From contig NZ_MDHA01000089.1 of NCBI RefSeq assembly GCF_001705665.1, positions 1-64,000 on the forward strand: 64,000 nucleotides of DNA, read 5' to 3'. The stretch is from Thioclava sp. SK-1. GTDB lineage: Bacteria > Pseudomonadota > Alphaproteobacteria > Rhodobacterales > Rhodobacteraceae. This document shows, in pieces, positions 8,454-17,511 of the stretch. A program made the position numbers and the translations under genes. Below the pieces are notes generated by a model. It was given only the letters and a program-made list of their open reading frames with translations, was not told where the DNA came from and made no database searches. The stretch's first letter is position 1; every line of letters starts with the position of its first letter.

Positions 8454-9161
8454 CTATGTGAAGCGAAAGTGGCTGGGCGTATCATCGTGGCCCCGCATCG
8501 TGGCATTTGGGAAGTAGTGCAGATCCAGCGTTGTGATGGCCACAGCCACTGCGGCCTGAACCGGGTCGATCACGGGTAAGCCCAAAGCCTGCTGTAAGGC
8601 ATCGCGGTGACGCCCCATACCCGCGCAGCCCAAAATGACTGTATCGGCCCCGTCTTGGTCGCGCAGTAAAGCAGCTGTCGCGAGCAATGTTGGCAGGCTT
8701 TCGGGCCTATTGCCCTGTGCGACGGTCATACCGATAGCGCGATCGCCGACAAGGCGCGGCAGCAGGTCCAGCCTATGCAGCCGTGCAGCATGGCGCGCAA
8801 CGGACGAGGGCCCTAAGGAGAGCACACCAAAACGCCGTCCCAGTTGCAGCGCTGTGTAATAGGCAGCTTCGGCAATGCCGATCACCGGACGATTTGGCAA
8901 CGTCATGCGGGTTTGATCGACGCCTGGGTCAGAAAAACAGGCCACAACCACCGCGTCTGCTTCGCTGGTGTGGATGGCATGAGTGACCATGGGGGCGACC
9001 TGTGCAACATCGACGTCAGTTTCGATGCCAACAGGTGCGCCTGGCAGATCCGCGCAGTGGATCTTGTGCCTGGTCAGGCTGCGCTGCTGCTCAAGGGAGG
9101 CCGCGATAGACTTTGTGATCGTGTCAGATCTGTTGGGATTTAGAACAAGGATACGGAGCAT
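8454..9161 (-). CDS. Asp/Glu racemase superfamily protein (hydantoin-racemase-like)
   Basis: This 235-residue protein starts MLRILVLNPNRSD and has the two family cysteines, at C75 (VVVACFSDPG) and C177 (TVILGCAGMG). In cofactor-independent racemases these act as the acid/base pair. The N-terminal LNPN motif is typical of the hydantoin racemase and arylmalonate decarboxylase branch. The genes around it suggest racemisation of an amino acid derivative imported by the adjacent transporter. The exact substrate cannot be read from the sequence. Confidence 0.8.
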   Translation of the reverse strand: MLRILVLNPNRSDTITKSIAASLEQQRSLTRHKIHCADLPGAPVGIETDVDVAQVAPMVTHAIHTSEADAVVVACFSDPGVDQTRMTLPNRPVIGIAEAAYYTALQLGRRFGVLSLGPSSVARHAARLHRLDLLPRLVGDRAIGMTVAQGNRPESLPTLLATAALLRDQDGADTVILGCAGMGRHRDALQQALGLPVIDPVQAAVAVAITTLDLHYFPNATMRGHDDTPSHFRFT

Positions 9162-9214
9162 GCGGGTCTTTCAGGTCGAAACAATCGGTCTGCCACACGA
9201 TAAGCCGTGCGGAG

Positions 9215-11005
9215 TCATGGCCCTTGCATTACAAAATGGTCGGGCGCCACCTGCGCATAACTGCGCGCGGGGGGATGAAAATGCGGTGCTTTGATCGGGC
9301 TTATAAGCTGGGTCGTTTCGCTGCGTCGGCGGATTAGGCGACGGGCGGGGTCCGGTTCGGGTACAGCCGCCAACAACCGCCGGGTATAGCTGTGTTGGGG
9401 GTTGGAAAAGATGCGTTCACGAGGGCCAATTTCGACAATCTCACCGGAAAGCATAACAGCAACCCGGTGGCTGATCCGCTCAACCACCGCCATATCATGG
9501 CTGATGAATAAATAAGACAGTCCCAAATCCGCCTGCAATTGCATCAACAAATTCACCACTTGCGCTTTGATCGTCACATCCAAGGCCGACACGCTTTCAT
9601 CAGCCACAATCAGCCGCGGCTTCAGCCCCAGTGCGCGCGCGATCGAGATACGCTGCCGCTGACCGCCGGAAAATTCATGCGGCCAACGGCGCGCCATATC
9701 CGGGCCCAGCCCAACGCGGTCTAGCAGGCGTGCGACCTCTTCATGCGCCTGGTGCGGGCGGATCAGCCTATGGGCGATCATCGGCTCTGCAATGGCGGGA
9801 CCGATCCGCATTCGTGGGTTCAACGATGAATAGGGATCTTGAAAGATCATTTGCATCGCGCGGCGTTGATGGGTCAGCGCGGCCTTGGACGCAGCGCGTA
9901 AATCCTGACCGTCAAAGAAAATCTCGCCGGATATTGGCTCAGTCAGGCGTAAAACCGAACGCCCGGTGGTGGATTTGCCGCAGCCCGACTCCCCCACCAG
10001 CGCCAGCGTCTCACCGGGATGCAGATCAAATGAAACATTTTGCACGGCATGCACGCGGGCGTGGATCCGGTTGAACACACCGCTGCGAAGGTCAAACCGC
10101 GTCGTCAGGCCGCGAACCCGCAACAGCGGTGCGGCGTCATGTTGCACCGTGTCATGGATGGGTGCGGGGGGTGATGATGGCGCCTCTTGATATGGACGGG
10201 GCAGGGGGCTAGCGTGCAAATCGCCCAGACGGGGCGCCGCAGCGAGCAGGCGGCGAGTGTAATCGGTACGGGGGGTCGCAAAAATCTGCTCGGTCGGCCC
10301 GTCCTCTAACAATTTGGCGCGATACATCACCACCGTGCGTTCCGCGATTTCGGCGACCACGCCCATATCATGGGTGATGAACAAAACACCCATGCCGTCT
10401 TCATCTTGCAGCTCTTTGATCAGCTCCAAAATTTGGGCCTGGATTGTGACATCCAGGGCCGTCGTTGGCTCGTCTGCAATCAGCAGGCGCGGGGCACAGG
10501 CCAATGCCGTGGCAATCATGACCCGCTGCAACATACCGCCCGACATTTCATGTGGGTATTCGCATGCGCGGCGTGCGGCGGCAGGGATGCGTACCCGGTC
10601 CATCAACTGCACGGCTTGTGTCATCGCCGCGCGGCGCGATAGTCCGCGATGGCGGATCAATGGCTCTGCTATCTGGCGCCCGACACTTAACACTGGGTTC
10701 AGCGATGTCATTGGCTCTTGGAAGATCATGGCAATATCATTGCCGCGAATGCGTTCCATTTGGCGGTCGGGCAGGGCCAAAAGATCCCTCCCATCAAATC
10801 GGATGATGCCGCTGGCCCGTGCTAGCCCCTCTGGCAGCAACCCCATGATCGACAATGCTGTGATGCTTTTGCCTGATCCAGATTCCCCCACAACAGCCAA
10901 AGTCTGACCCGCTTGCACATCGAAGCTGACATCATCAACCACACTGCGCCAGCCTTCGGGCGTGCGGAATTGTGTCGATAGGTTTGAGATGGATAAAAGC
11001 GACAT
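9215..11005 (-). CDS. Peptide/nickel-type ABC transporter ATPase, two fused nucleotide-binding domains
   Basis: This 596-residue protein carries two complete OppD/OppF-like ATPase domains. The first has Walker A GESGSGKS (residues 40-47) and signature MSGGMLQRV. The second, starting near residue 300, has GESGCGKS near 340 and signature FSGGQRQRI. Such fusions serve peptide-, glutathione- or opine-type importers as the single energising subunit. ATG 11005 is preferred over the in-frame TTG at 11032 because conservation starts there. Its membrane partners lie on the opposite strand at 13842-15703, so the full transporter is divided over two divergent operons. It leads the minus-strand operon. 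Confidence 0.9.
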   Translation of the reverse strand: MSLLSISNLSTQFRTPEGWRSVVDDVSFDVQAGQTLAVVGESGSGKSITALSIMGLLPEGLARASGIIRFDGRDLLALPDRQMERIRGNDIAMIFQEPMTSLNPVLSVGRQIAEPLIRHRGLSRRAAMTQAVQLMDRVRIPAAARRACEYPHEMSGGMLQRVMIATALACAPRLLIADEPTTALDVTIQAQILELIKELQDEDGMGVLFITHDMGVVAEIAERTVVMYRAKLLEDGPTEQIFATPRTDYTRRLLAAAPRLGDLHASPLPRPYQEAPSSPPAPIHDTVQHDAAPLLRVRGLTTRFDLRSGVFNRIHARVHAVQNVSFDLHPGETLALVGESGCGKSTTGRSVLRLTEPISGEIFFDGQDLRAASKAALTHQRRAMQMIFQDPYSSLNPRMRIGPAIAEPMIAHRLIRPHQAHEEVARLLDRVGLGPDMARRWPHEFSGGQRQRISIARALGLKPRLIVADESVSALDVTIKAQVVNLLMQLQADLGLSYLFISHDMAVVERISHRVAVMLSGEIVEIGPRERIFSNPQHSYTRRLLAAVPEPDPARRLIRRRSETTQLISPIKAPHFHPPARSYAQVAPDHFVMQGP

Positions 11006-11117
11006 GCCGTTTTCCGTTGCAAAGTTATGCAAGGATTTACACTCGATCCATTCTATGGTGTCAAACTATAATATATATTGTGATATATCTATAATCTGAC
11101 AGAAGCGGAAGACATAT
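11006..11117. promoter_or_regulatory. Divergent promoter region with AT-rich palindrome
   Basis: The gap between the ABC ATPase and the rhodanese holds an AT-rich core (11066-11095) with an imperfect inverted repeat around TGATATATCT (11081-11090). It must carry promoters for both strands. The box resembles TGATATATCA at 12083-12092, so both may be bound by one GntR-type regulator of this locus. This is inference from sequence similarity only. Confidence 0.4.
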
Positions 11118-11981
11118 ATGCCCAAGCTGGACCCACAGACCCGTCGACAGGTGCTTGTCACATCTTATGAGCTGCATGAGATGCTGAATGGACCGAAGCC
11201 ACCGGTCGTGATCGCAATTCAATCAGTCAATCCCTACACGGGAGTATCATCGCGCACGGGGGCGTGGATACCCGGCGCGGTTGAGGCGGAGGCCTATACG
11301 GATTTTGCGGCCCCATCGGCTCCTGAAAGGGGGCAGCGCCCACTGCCGCCCATCGCCCGATTGCAAGCCGCCGCGCGGCGTTGGGGAATCACCCCTGCGC
11401 GCACCGTCGTTCTGTATGACGCGGATCGGTTGATGACTGCGGCGCGGGCTTGGTGGGTGCTGCGTTGGGCCGGAATTGCGGATGTCAGAGTACTGGATGG
11501 CGGTTTGTCTGCGTGGAAGAATGCGGGGTTTGAAACGTCTCAATGTGTTGGCAAAAAACGTGAAACTGATATCATATTGACGCCCGGACACATGCCTGAA
11601 TTGGATGCGTCAGCCGCGCTGGACATAGCTACGCGTGGGGTGTTGCTGGATGCGCGTATCCGGCCCAATTATATTGGCGGCGCGCAGGCGGGCGGTGATC
11701 CTCAGCGGGGCCATATCCCTGGGGCTATCAGCGCGCCTGCGCCCGATAATTTCACTGATGAGGGGCCGCTGACCACATCGCAAACTTTGGCGGAAATGTA
11801 TCGTGGCTTGGGTGTAACAGGGGCGCAGTCAGTCGGTGTTTATTGCGGTGCGGGAATGTCGGCGGCTGTCACAGTGTTGGCGTTGGCCGCGATAGGGGTC
11901 GACGCTGCGCTGTATCCCGGATCGTGGTCGCAATATATCCATGACCCCAGCAACCCGGTGAGCCGTGGTCCCTTCCCGTAA
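11118..11981 (+). CDS. Thiosulfate/3-mercaptopyruvate sulfurtransferase (tandem rhodanese)
   Basis: This 287-residue protein has two rhodanese domains, the normal SseA-like layout. The first, inactive domain carries VVLYDADRLMTAARAWW and LDGGLSAWK. The second carries the persulfide cysteine in VGVYCGAGMSA (around residue 240). It moves sulfur from thiosulfate or mercaptopyruvate to cyanide, thiols or proteins. The loop CGAGMSA differs from the classical CGSGVTA of SseA, so donor preference is uncertain. It has no obvious signal peptide and stands first on the plus side of the divergent region. Pairing with a possible C-S lyase suggests sulfur handling. Confidence 0.85.
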   Translation: MPKLDPQTRRQVLVTSYELHEMLNGPKPPVVIAIQSVNPYTGVSSRTGAWIPGAVEAEAYTDFAAPSAPERGQRPLPPIARLQAAARRWGITPARTVVLYDADRLMTAARAWWVLRWAGIADVRVLDGGLSAWKNAGFETSQCVGKKRETDIILTPGHMPELDASAALDIATRGVLLDARIRPNYIGGAQAGGDPQRGHIPGAISAPAPDNFTDEGPLTTSQTLAEMYRGLGVTGAQSVGVYCGAGMSAAVTVLALAAIGVDAALYPGSWSQYIHDPSNPVSRGPFP

Positions 11982-12082
11982 TTTGCGCTGCGCCCGTTGT
12001 GCGCCTATTTTTTGTGCGCGGCCTACGCGGGGGTTATTTTTTGCCGTTTTGATATAGATATAACGCCAATAAATATTACCAC

Positions 12083-12092
12083 TGATATATCA
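12083..12092. promoter_or_regulatory. Palindrome TGATATATCA upstream of ABC operon
   Basis: This perfect 10-bp palindrome lies 80 bp before the binding-protein gene, in the 190-bp gap after the rhodanese. The gap also has a second related element, GATATAGATA, at 12051-12060. The sequence resembles boxes at 11081 and 28901. It is a candidate operator, not proven. Confidence 0.35.
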
Positions 12093-12171
12093 ATAAATAC
12101 ATATTTATAAAAATAACGCGATTCAGGCGCACATATTTGGGCGGTGGCCCATCCAACAGCGGAGCAAGAAG

Positions 12172-13746
12172 ATGAAATTGACACGTAGATTATTCGGCGC
12201 CCTGTGTGCCGCGGCGTTGTCTTTGGGGGTCAGTCCGATAGGCGTTCCTATGGCCTTTGGGCAGGAAGCCTCGACATTGGTGATCGCGGTGCCCGCCGAC
12301 GCGGCCGGGTTAGAACCCGGCATTAACAAGGCCGAACCGATTGGGTCTGAGGTGATCTTGAATGTCTTCGACACGTTGGTCGCATGGGAATCCCCTGATT
12401 TTAAACGGTTGGAGGGGCGTTTGGCCAAAGATTGGAGCATCTCTGACGATGGGCGAACCTTTAGTTTTGCGTTGCGCGATGATGTCACCTTCCATGACGG
12501 CACGCCGTTCAATTCCGATGCGGTAAAATTTTCGATTAACCGCACCGTGGCCATGAACCCTTATGTCGAGGCGACATTAGGTCTGGTGAAGGACATCGAA
12601 ACACCTTCGCCGACGCAGGTCATCTTTACCTTGTCACGCCCTTATCCTGCGTTTTTGTCGATCCTTGCACAGCCGCAATCGGCCATTGTCAGCCCAACAG
12701 CCGTAGAAAAATACGGTGATGATTTTGCTAATCATCCGGTGGGCACGGGTCCGTTTAAATTTCGGGCCTATCAGCCAGATACACGGATCGTCCTGGATGC
12801 GAACTCAGAGTATTTTCGCGGTGCGCCACAGTTGCACCGGCTGATCTATACGGTGATTCCAGAGGCCTCGACCCGGCGGTTGGAGCTGGAAAACGGCGGT
12901 GTGGATATTATCCAGCAGGCTGGCCAGTTATCCGCCGTTCCCTCAGAGGAAATGGCGGCATTCGTCGATAACGCAGATATTCAAATTCTGGAAAGCCCGT
13001 CGCAGATCATTCGACAGCTGGAGTTCAACAACTCGCTTCGCGATGGTCCGTTTGCAGATCCGCGGGTGCGCCGTGCAATTGCAATGGCGATTGATTATGA
13101 TGGGCTGTTAGATGGTGTTTTTGAAGGCACTGCGGAACGGGTTTATGGACCGCTGACCTCTAACAGTTGGGCGTTTGATCCGGCCGTACAGGATCTTGCG
13201 CCGAAATATGACCCCGCAGCTGCACGCGCGTTGCTTCAAGAGGCCAGCGTTGATCCAGCGGCGCTGACAGTCAAATTGTACAGTTTCCAAGGTGCGCTGT
13301 GGGGTGCGGTTGCCACGTTTGTTCAGGCCAATCTAGCCGATATTGGCGTGCATGTTGATATCGCCCAGACCGAGTTCCCTTCTTATCGCGCGTTGCATGT
13401 GGCCGGTGAATGGGAGATGGCGCTTGACGGGCGGCAGCCGTGGTACAATGACCCAGATGCACATATCACCATCGGTTATTTGTCGTCGCTGAAAGACAGT
13501 GCAATGACATTCCGGATGCCCAAAAATGACGGGCTGGATGCCAAGATCCTTGCCGCGCAAGGGGAGGCTGACATGGAAACCCGCAAAGCAATGTATTCAG
13601 AGATCCAACAAGAGATCGTGGCACAAGTGCCAGCGGCTTATCTGTTCAGTCCAAAACTGATTGTATTCGCCCGTGCGAATATTGATGGTCTGGTCGTCAA
13701 CAGCGCGCCACCATTAAATGAATATTGGGGCGTGTCGAAGAACTGA
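12172..13746 (+). CDS. ABC transporter periplasmic binding protein, family 5 (peptide/opine type)
   Basis: This 524-residue SBP_bac_5 protein has a Sec signal peptide (MKLTRRLFGALCAAALSLG, cleavage near residue 30 after AFG). It has the family blocks LAKDWSISDDGRTFSF, LRDDVTFHDGTPF and HPVGTGPFKF. It captures the substrate for the permeases encoded directly downstream; the family binds oligopeptides, dipeptides, opines, nickel chelates or sugars. The 95-bp gap before the first permease gene contains two hairpins, consistent with higher expression of the binding protein than of the membrane parts. GGAGC at about 12159 is the ribosome binding site. Confidence 0.9.
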   Translation: MKLTRRLFGALCAAALSLGVSPIGVPMAFGQEASTLVIAVPADAAGLEPGINKAEPIGSEVILNVFDTLVAWESPDFKRLEGRLAKDWSISDDGRTFSFALRDDVTFHDGTPFNSDAVKFSINRTVAMNPYVEATLGLVKDIETPSPTQVIFTLSRPYPAFLSILAQPQSAIVSPTAVEKYGDDFANHPVGTGPFKFRAYQPDTRIVLDANSEYFRGAPQLHRLIYTVIPEASTRRLELENGGVDIIQQAGQLSAVPSEEMAAFVDNADIQILESPSQIIRQLEFNNSLRDGPFADPRVRRAIAMAIDYDGLLDGVFEGTAERVYGPLTSNSWAFDPAVQDLAPKYDPAAARALLQEASVDPAALTVKLYSFQGALWGAVATFVQANLADIGVHVDIAQTEFPSYRALHVAGEWEMALDGRQPWYNDPDAHITIGYLSSLKDSAMTFRMPKNDGLDAKILAAQGEADMETRKAMYSEIQQEIVAQVPAAYLFSPKLIVFARANIDGLVVNSAPPLNEYWGVSKN

Positions 13747-13754
13747 CTCTTCGC

Positions 13755-13817
13755 AGCGCATCGGATGTAATGCGCTATTTTGTTAACGGCATCGGCCCTG
13801 ATCATTATGGCCGATGC
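13755..13817 (+). terminator. Two intercistronic hairpins between binding protein and permease
   Basis: Hairpin 1: AGCGCAT at 13755-13761 pairs perfectly with ATGCGCT at 13770-13776, followed by ATTTTG. Hairpin 2: GCATCGGCC at 13789-13797 pairs perfectly with GGCCGATGC at 13809-13817. The first has a weak T-rich tail, so partial termination or 3'-end protection of the binding-protein message is plausible. Confidence 0.5.
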
Positions 13818-13841
13818 AAACAACTTTGACCGGACCAACCG

Positions 13842-14852
13842 ATGTTAGCCTTCTTTGTGCGGCGTTTTCTGTCGCTTCTTCCCACGCTTGCGCTTGTGCT
13901 GGTGATCGTGTTTTCCTTGGTCCGGCTGATCCCAGGTGATCCCGCCGTCACCCTATTGGGGCCCGGCGCTACAGATAATCAGATTGCGGCATTGCGCCTG
14001 CAGCTGAATTTGGACGCGCCCGCCGTAATGCAGTTTTGGCATTATGTCATTGGGCTTGTGCATGGTGATCTGGGCGTATCGTTGAAATCCGGCCAGCCCG
14101 TCCTGAACGAAATTATGCTACGCTTGCCGGCCACTTTGGAAATTGCCGTTGCAGCCGTGTTGGCCGCGATTGTGATTGGCACACCCATCGGGGTTCTATC
14201 TGCGACGCGGCCCAATTCGGGCTTTGATCACAGCATTCGGATTTTGTCCCTGACCGGGGTGTCAATGCCGGCTTTTTTGTTGGCGCTGGTCTTGCAGTTG
14301 ATCTTTGCAACGTGGCTTGGGTGGCTGCCGGTATCGGGGCGAATGTCCAGCTATGTGTTTGTCGATCATGTTACGGGGTTTGCGGTGATCGACGCGTGGC
14401 TTTCAGGGGAACCTGGCGCAGTCAGAAGCGCCTTGCTGCATATGGTTTTACCCGTGACGGTTCTGGCCGCATTTCTGGCCGCCACGTTGGGCCGCTTCGT
14501 ACGGGCCACAATGTTAGAGACGCTGGCCGAAGATTACGTGCGCACAGCGAGGGCAAAGGGCCTGACTCGGCGAGAGGTGGTGTATCGCCATGCGCTGCGC
14601 ACTTCTTTGTTGCCCGCTATTACTGTGGTCGGTCTGAAATTCGCGGAAATGCTTGGCGGGGCCATTCTGACCGAAACAATCTTTTCCTGGCCCGGGATCG
14701 GGAGGTTCATGTTCGAGGCCATTCGCAACCGCGATTACCCGGTGATCCAAGGGGCGACATTGGTGTTCGCACTGTTGTTCATGCTGACCTCATTAATGGT
14801 CGATTTGATGTATGCGCTTTTGGACCCGAGGGTCCGCCGCAAGATGAACTAA
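13842..14852 (+). CDS. ABC transporter permease, DppB/OppB type
   Basis: This 336-residue inner-membrane permease has about six membrane segments, the N-terminal MLAFFVRRFLSLLPTLALVLV typical of DppB, and the BPD_transp_1 EAA loop (YVRTARAKGLTRREVVYRHALR) that contacts the ATPase. The C-terminal YALLDPRVRRK is also characteristic. It is followed 14 bp later by the second permease gene. Confidence 0.92.
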   Translation: MLAFFVRRFLSLLPTLALVLVIVFSLVRLIPGDPAVTLLGPGATDNQIAALRLQLNLDAPAVMQFWHYVIGLVHGDLGVSLKSGQPVLNEIMLRLPATLEIAVAAVLAAIVIGTPIGVLSATRPNSGFDHSIRILSLTGVSMPAFLLALVLQLIFATWLGWLPVSGRMSSYVFVDHVTGFAVIDAWLSGEPGAVRSALLHMVLPVTVLAAFLAATLGRFVRATMLETLAEDYVRTARAKGLTRREVVYRHALRTSLLPAITVVGLKFAEMLGGAILTETIFSWPGIGRFMFEAIRNRDYPVIQGATLVFALLFMLTSLMVDLMYALLDPRVRRKMN

Positions 14853-14866
14853 GACGGGCTGTCACG

Positions 14867-15703
14867 ATGAAAGATCTGATCCATTTTTTGCGCCGAAATA
14901 CATTGGCGACGGTTGGGGCCGGGCTGCTTGCGGTGCTGCTTGTTGCAGTCATTGTCGGGCCGATGTTCGTGCAATCTCCCACTGCGATTGATATAGGAAA
15001 TAAGCTTTTGCCGCCTGGCCCGGGGCATTGGTTAGGCACTGATGGGTTCGGGCGTGATATGTTGTCGCGGATTATTCACGGTGGGCGCTATACGCTAGCC
15101 ATAGGAATTCTTGTTGTGGGGATTGCCTTTGCCGTCGGGGTCTTCTTTGGGCTGATCGCCGGGGTGGCTGGCGGGATTGTGGATACGATCATTATGCGCA
15201 TCGTGGATGCGATGCTGTCATTTCCCGCTTTGGTTTTGGCCATCGCGTTGGCGGCCGCTTTTGGTCCCAGTTTGGAAAATGCAATGATTGCGGTGGCCAT
15301 CACAATGGCGCCCCAATTCGCCCGGGTGGCGCGGTCACAGGCTTTGTCGGTTTCATCTCGGCTTTATGTTGATGCGGCACAGGCGCTGGGGTTGGGGCAG
15401 GGTCGTATTTTGATCCACTATATATTGGTGAATGCCATTGGTCCGCTGCTGGTGCAGGCGTCGCTGAACGTAGGCAGTGCGATTTTGCAAACCGCCAGCC
15501 TGGGGTTTTTGGGTTTGGGCGCACAGCCACCAATGGCAGAGTGGGGGGCCGATGTGTCGGCCAATCTCTCGCTCGCGCGGTCCAGCCCATGGACGGCGCT
15601 TGGCCCGGGCTTTGCTATATTGCTTGCGGTGTTGTCCTTCAATCTGATTGGTGATGCCCTTGCCGATTGGTTCAACCCCCGCCGCCGGAGCCAGATTGGA
15701 TGA
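14867..15703 (+). CDS. ABC transporter permease, DppC/OppC type
   Basis: This 278-residue permease has the N-terminal OppC segment (first helix in RRNTLATVGAGLLAVLLV), the conserved HWLGTDGFGRDMLSRIIHGGR block, and an EAA-like loop (YVDAAQALGLGQGRILIHYIL). It ends WFNPRRRSQIG. ATG 14867 gives the normal OppC length; the much longer open frame from 14312 runs through the previous gene and is not coding. The stop overlaps the next start by ATGA. Confidence 0.92.
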   Translation: MKDLIHFLRRNTLATVGAGLLAVLLVAVIVGPMFVQSPTAIDIGNKLLPPGPGHWLGTDGFGRDMLSRIIHGGRYTLAIGILVVGIAFAVGVFFGLIAGVAGGIVDTIIMRIVDAMLSFPALVLAIALAAAFGPSLENAMIAVAITMAPQFARVARSQALSVSSRLYVDAAQALGLGQGRILIHYILVNAIGPLLVQASLNVGSAILQTASLGFLGLGAQPPMAEWGADVSANLSLARSSPWTALGPGFAILLAVLSFNLIGDALADWFNPRRRSQIG

Positions 15704-17079
15704 CCCTGCCTGCCATACCCTCCATCGCCTTGGAAAAAGTTGATTTCTTGCCCCCTGATCGGGTGACGGACGATTGCAGCATTTTGACCCTGAAGTCACT
15801 GGTGTTAGAGCCGATGCTGCGTTGGCAAGATGGCGTAATTCACCGTGCATTATTCACCACTTGGCAGTTGGATGAGACCGGCTGCGTGTGGACGCTGGGC
15901 CTGCCTGCCGACAAGCACTTTCACGATGGCACGCCGGTTTTGGCCGAACATGCCGCCGCATTCATTCATCGCATTTTGGACGCGCGCGACATGTTTGGAA
16001 TGCCGTGGTCTTATGCGCGTTATCTTGCCGAGGCGCAGATCACCGCCGATGGGCGCGTGTTACGCATCATCACATCGACCCCCTTTCCCGACCTGCCTGA
16101 GATCTTGTCAGAGTTTTATCTGCCGCGCATGGATGGTGCGGGACGTCCTGTGATCGGTACCGGGCCATGGCGCGTGCAAGATTTGCGTAGCGGTGATTTC
16201 GTCGTGCTGCTGCACCAGGACGGGCGTCAGATGCGCTTTGTTGCGATGGCCAATCCCGAAGATCGGCTTGCCGCGCTGATCACGCATCAGGTGCAGGCCG
16301 CCACCCATCTAGAGCGGTTGCATATCGCGCGACGGTCACTGGACGGGTTTGAATGGAGCGAATGCGTCAGCACCCTATCGGTGATGGCCTATTTAAATGG
16401 GCGTGAAGGCGCCTTTACGCATCCCGCCGCGCGGTTGGCGGCCAATCTGGCAATCGATCGCGCGGCGTTGGTCAACACCGTCATGGGCGGCTTGGCGGTG
16501 CCATCGCGCGGTATTGTCAGCCCGTGGCATTTTGGTGCCCAGCAGGCTTTATTGCCGCCGCTGCGCTATGACCCGGGTGCTGCGTGCGATCTGCTGGTAC
16601 AGTCAGATGCGCCACGCAAAGTGGTGCTGCGCACCCCGACCTATATGCCTGAACGTGCGCCACAATGTGCCGATTTCATCGCGCAGGCGTGGAACGCCGT
16701 TGGCTTCGATACCCGGGTCGAATGCGCCCAAGATCGGCCGCAATATGCCCGTGACATTGGCGAAAAGCGTATGGGTGACGCTGCGATTTTTGACAGCTCC
16801 CCCCATAGCACCTTCCGGGTGCTGGACGATAAAATCTCGGGCGTTAGCCGTGCGGTATGGTGGCAAGGGGTGACCAATCCCAGCGTGGATGCCGGGTTTG
16901 ATGCCGCACGCCACATCACCGACACGGCCGCACGCGCCGCCGCCTATGGTGGTGTGTTGCGGCAATTGCACCATGCCCCGCCTTGGGCCTACCTGTTCCA
17001 TCCGGTGCTGTGTTTGGCCTATGTGCCCGGCATGCACCCCCTTCGCCTGGATCACAAAGGGATTTTGCAAATTGCCTGA
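15700..17079 (+). CDS. Second family-5 binding-protein homologue, no signal peptide
   Basis: This 459-residue protein is homologous to SBP_bac_5 proteins: LEPMLRWQDGVIHRA, LPADKHFHDGTPV and IGTGPWRVQDL align with the blocks of the neighbour at 12172. It starts MTLPAIPSIALEKVDFL with no positively charged or hydrophobic leader, so it should stay in the cytoplasm. The start at 15700 overlaps the permease stop by 4 bp, and the alternative start at 15667 adds a proline-rich stretch, also no leader. A cytoplasmic SBP-like domain could be a ligand sensor, like the C-terminal part of SgrR, or bind the imported compound. Function unknown. Confidence 0.75.
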   Translation: MTLPAIPSIALEKVDFLPPDRVTDDCSILTLKSLVLEPMLRWQDGVIHRALFTTWQLDETGCVWTLGLPADKHFHDGTPVLAEHAAAFIHRILDARDMFGMPWSYARYLAEAQITADGRVLRIITSTPFPDLPEILSEFYLPRMDGAGRPVIGTGPWRVQDLRSGDFVVLLHQDGRQMRFVAMANPEDRLAALITHQVQAATHLERLHIARRSLDGFEWSECVSTLSVMAYLNGREGAFTHPAARLAANLAIDRAALVNTVMGGLAVPSRGIVSPWHFGAQQALLPPLRYDPGAACDLLVQSDAPRKVVLRTPTYMPERAPQCADFIAQAWNAVGFDTRVECAQDRPQYARDIGEKRMGDAAIFDSSPHSTFRVLDDKISGVSRAVWWQGVTNPSVDAGFDAARHITDTAARAAAYGGVLRQLHHAPPWAYLFHPVLCLAYVPGMHPLRLDHKGILQIA

Positions 17080-17127
17080 CCGGCCTCCCACGCCCGACCG
17101 TATCAATGAGTTGAAAAGGAAACGATC

Positions 17128-17511
17128 ATGCTGAAAGACTGCGCGATCACGTTCTATTATTATGAGGACATCCACGCCGTAGCCCCGTTTTACGAAGATG
17201 TTCTGGGCTTTGAATTGGTTCTGGATCAGGGGCTTGCACGCATCTACCGGATCGCTGGCGCGGCCTATTTCGGAATTGTGGATGGGACAAAAGGCCATCT
17301 GAAACATCAACCACACAGTGCGACGCTTTTGACAGTGGTGTCTCAGGATGTGGCGGGCTGGCATGAACGGATGGTTCAGGCGGGTGTTTCGGGGCTGTCG
17401 GATATTTTGCGCGGCACTTATTGTGAACATTTCTTTTTTGAAGATCCGGCAGGTTACGCAATTGAAATTCAGCGGTTTCACGCTCCAGATGTGGCTGCGT
17501 TGTTCGAATGA
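17128..17511 (+). CDS. VOC-superfamily (glyoxalase/dioxygenase fold) protein
   Basis: This 127-residue single-domain protein has the paired beta-alpha-beta-beta-beta pattern of the vicinal oxygen chelate fold: ITFYYYEDIHAVAPFYEDVLGFELV at the start and FFFEDPAGYAIEIQRF at the end. The usual metal ligands are only partly present; the C-terminal Glu in IEIQ fits, while the N-terminal His is replaced. It may be a small-molecule binding or isomerase-type protein. It overlaps the next gene by 4 bp, which ties it to the NTPase-FGE fusion. Confidence 0.75.
   Translation: MLKDCAITFYYYEDIHAVAPFYEDVLGFELVLDQGLARIYRIAGAAYFGIVDGTKGHLKHQPHSATLLTVVSQDVAGWHERMVQAGVSGLSDILRGTYCEHFFFEDPAGYAIEIQRFHAPDVAALFE

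Noticed and set aside
12017-12040. CGCG-GCCTA-CGCG followed by a T-rich stretch as terminator of the rhodanese gene
   Set aside because: The stem has only four pairs and several bases separate it from the T run, so it is too weak to call.
14312-14866. Long N-terminal extension of the second permease
   Set aside because: This segment is an out-of-phase frame through the first permease gene; the conserved OppC start is at 14867.
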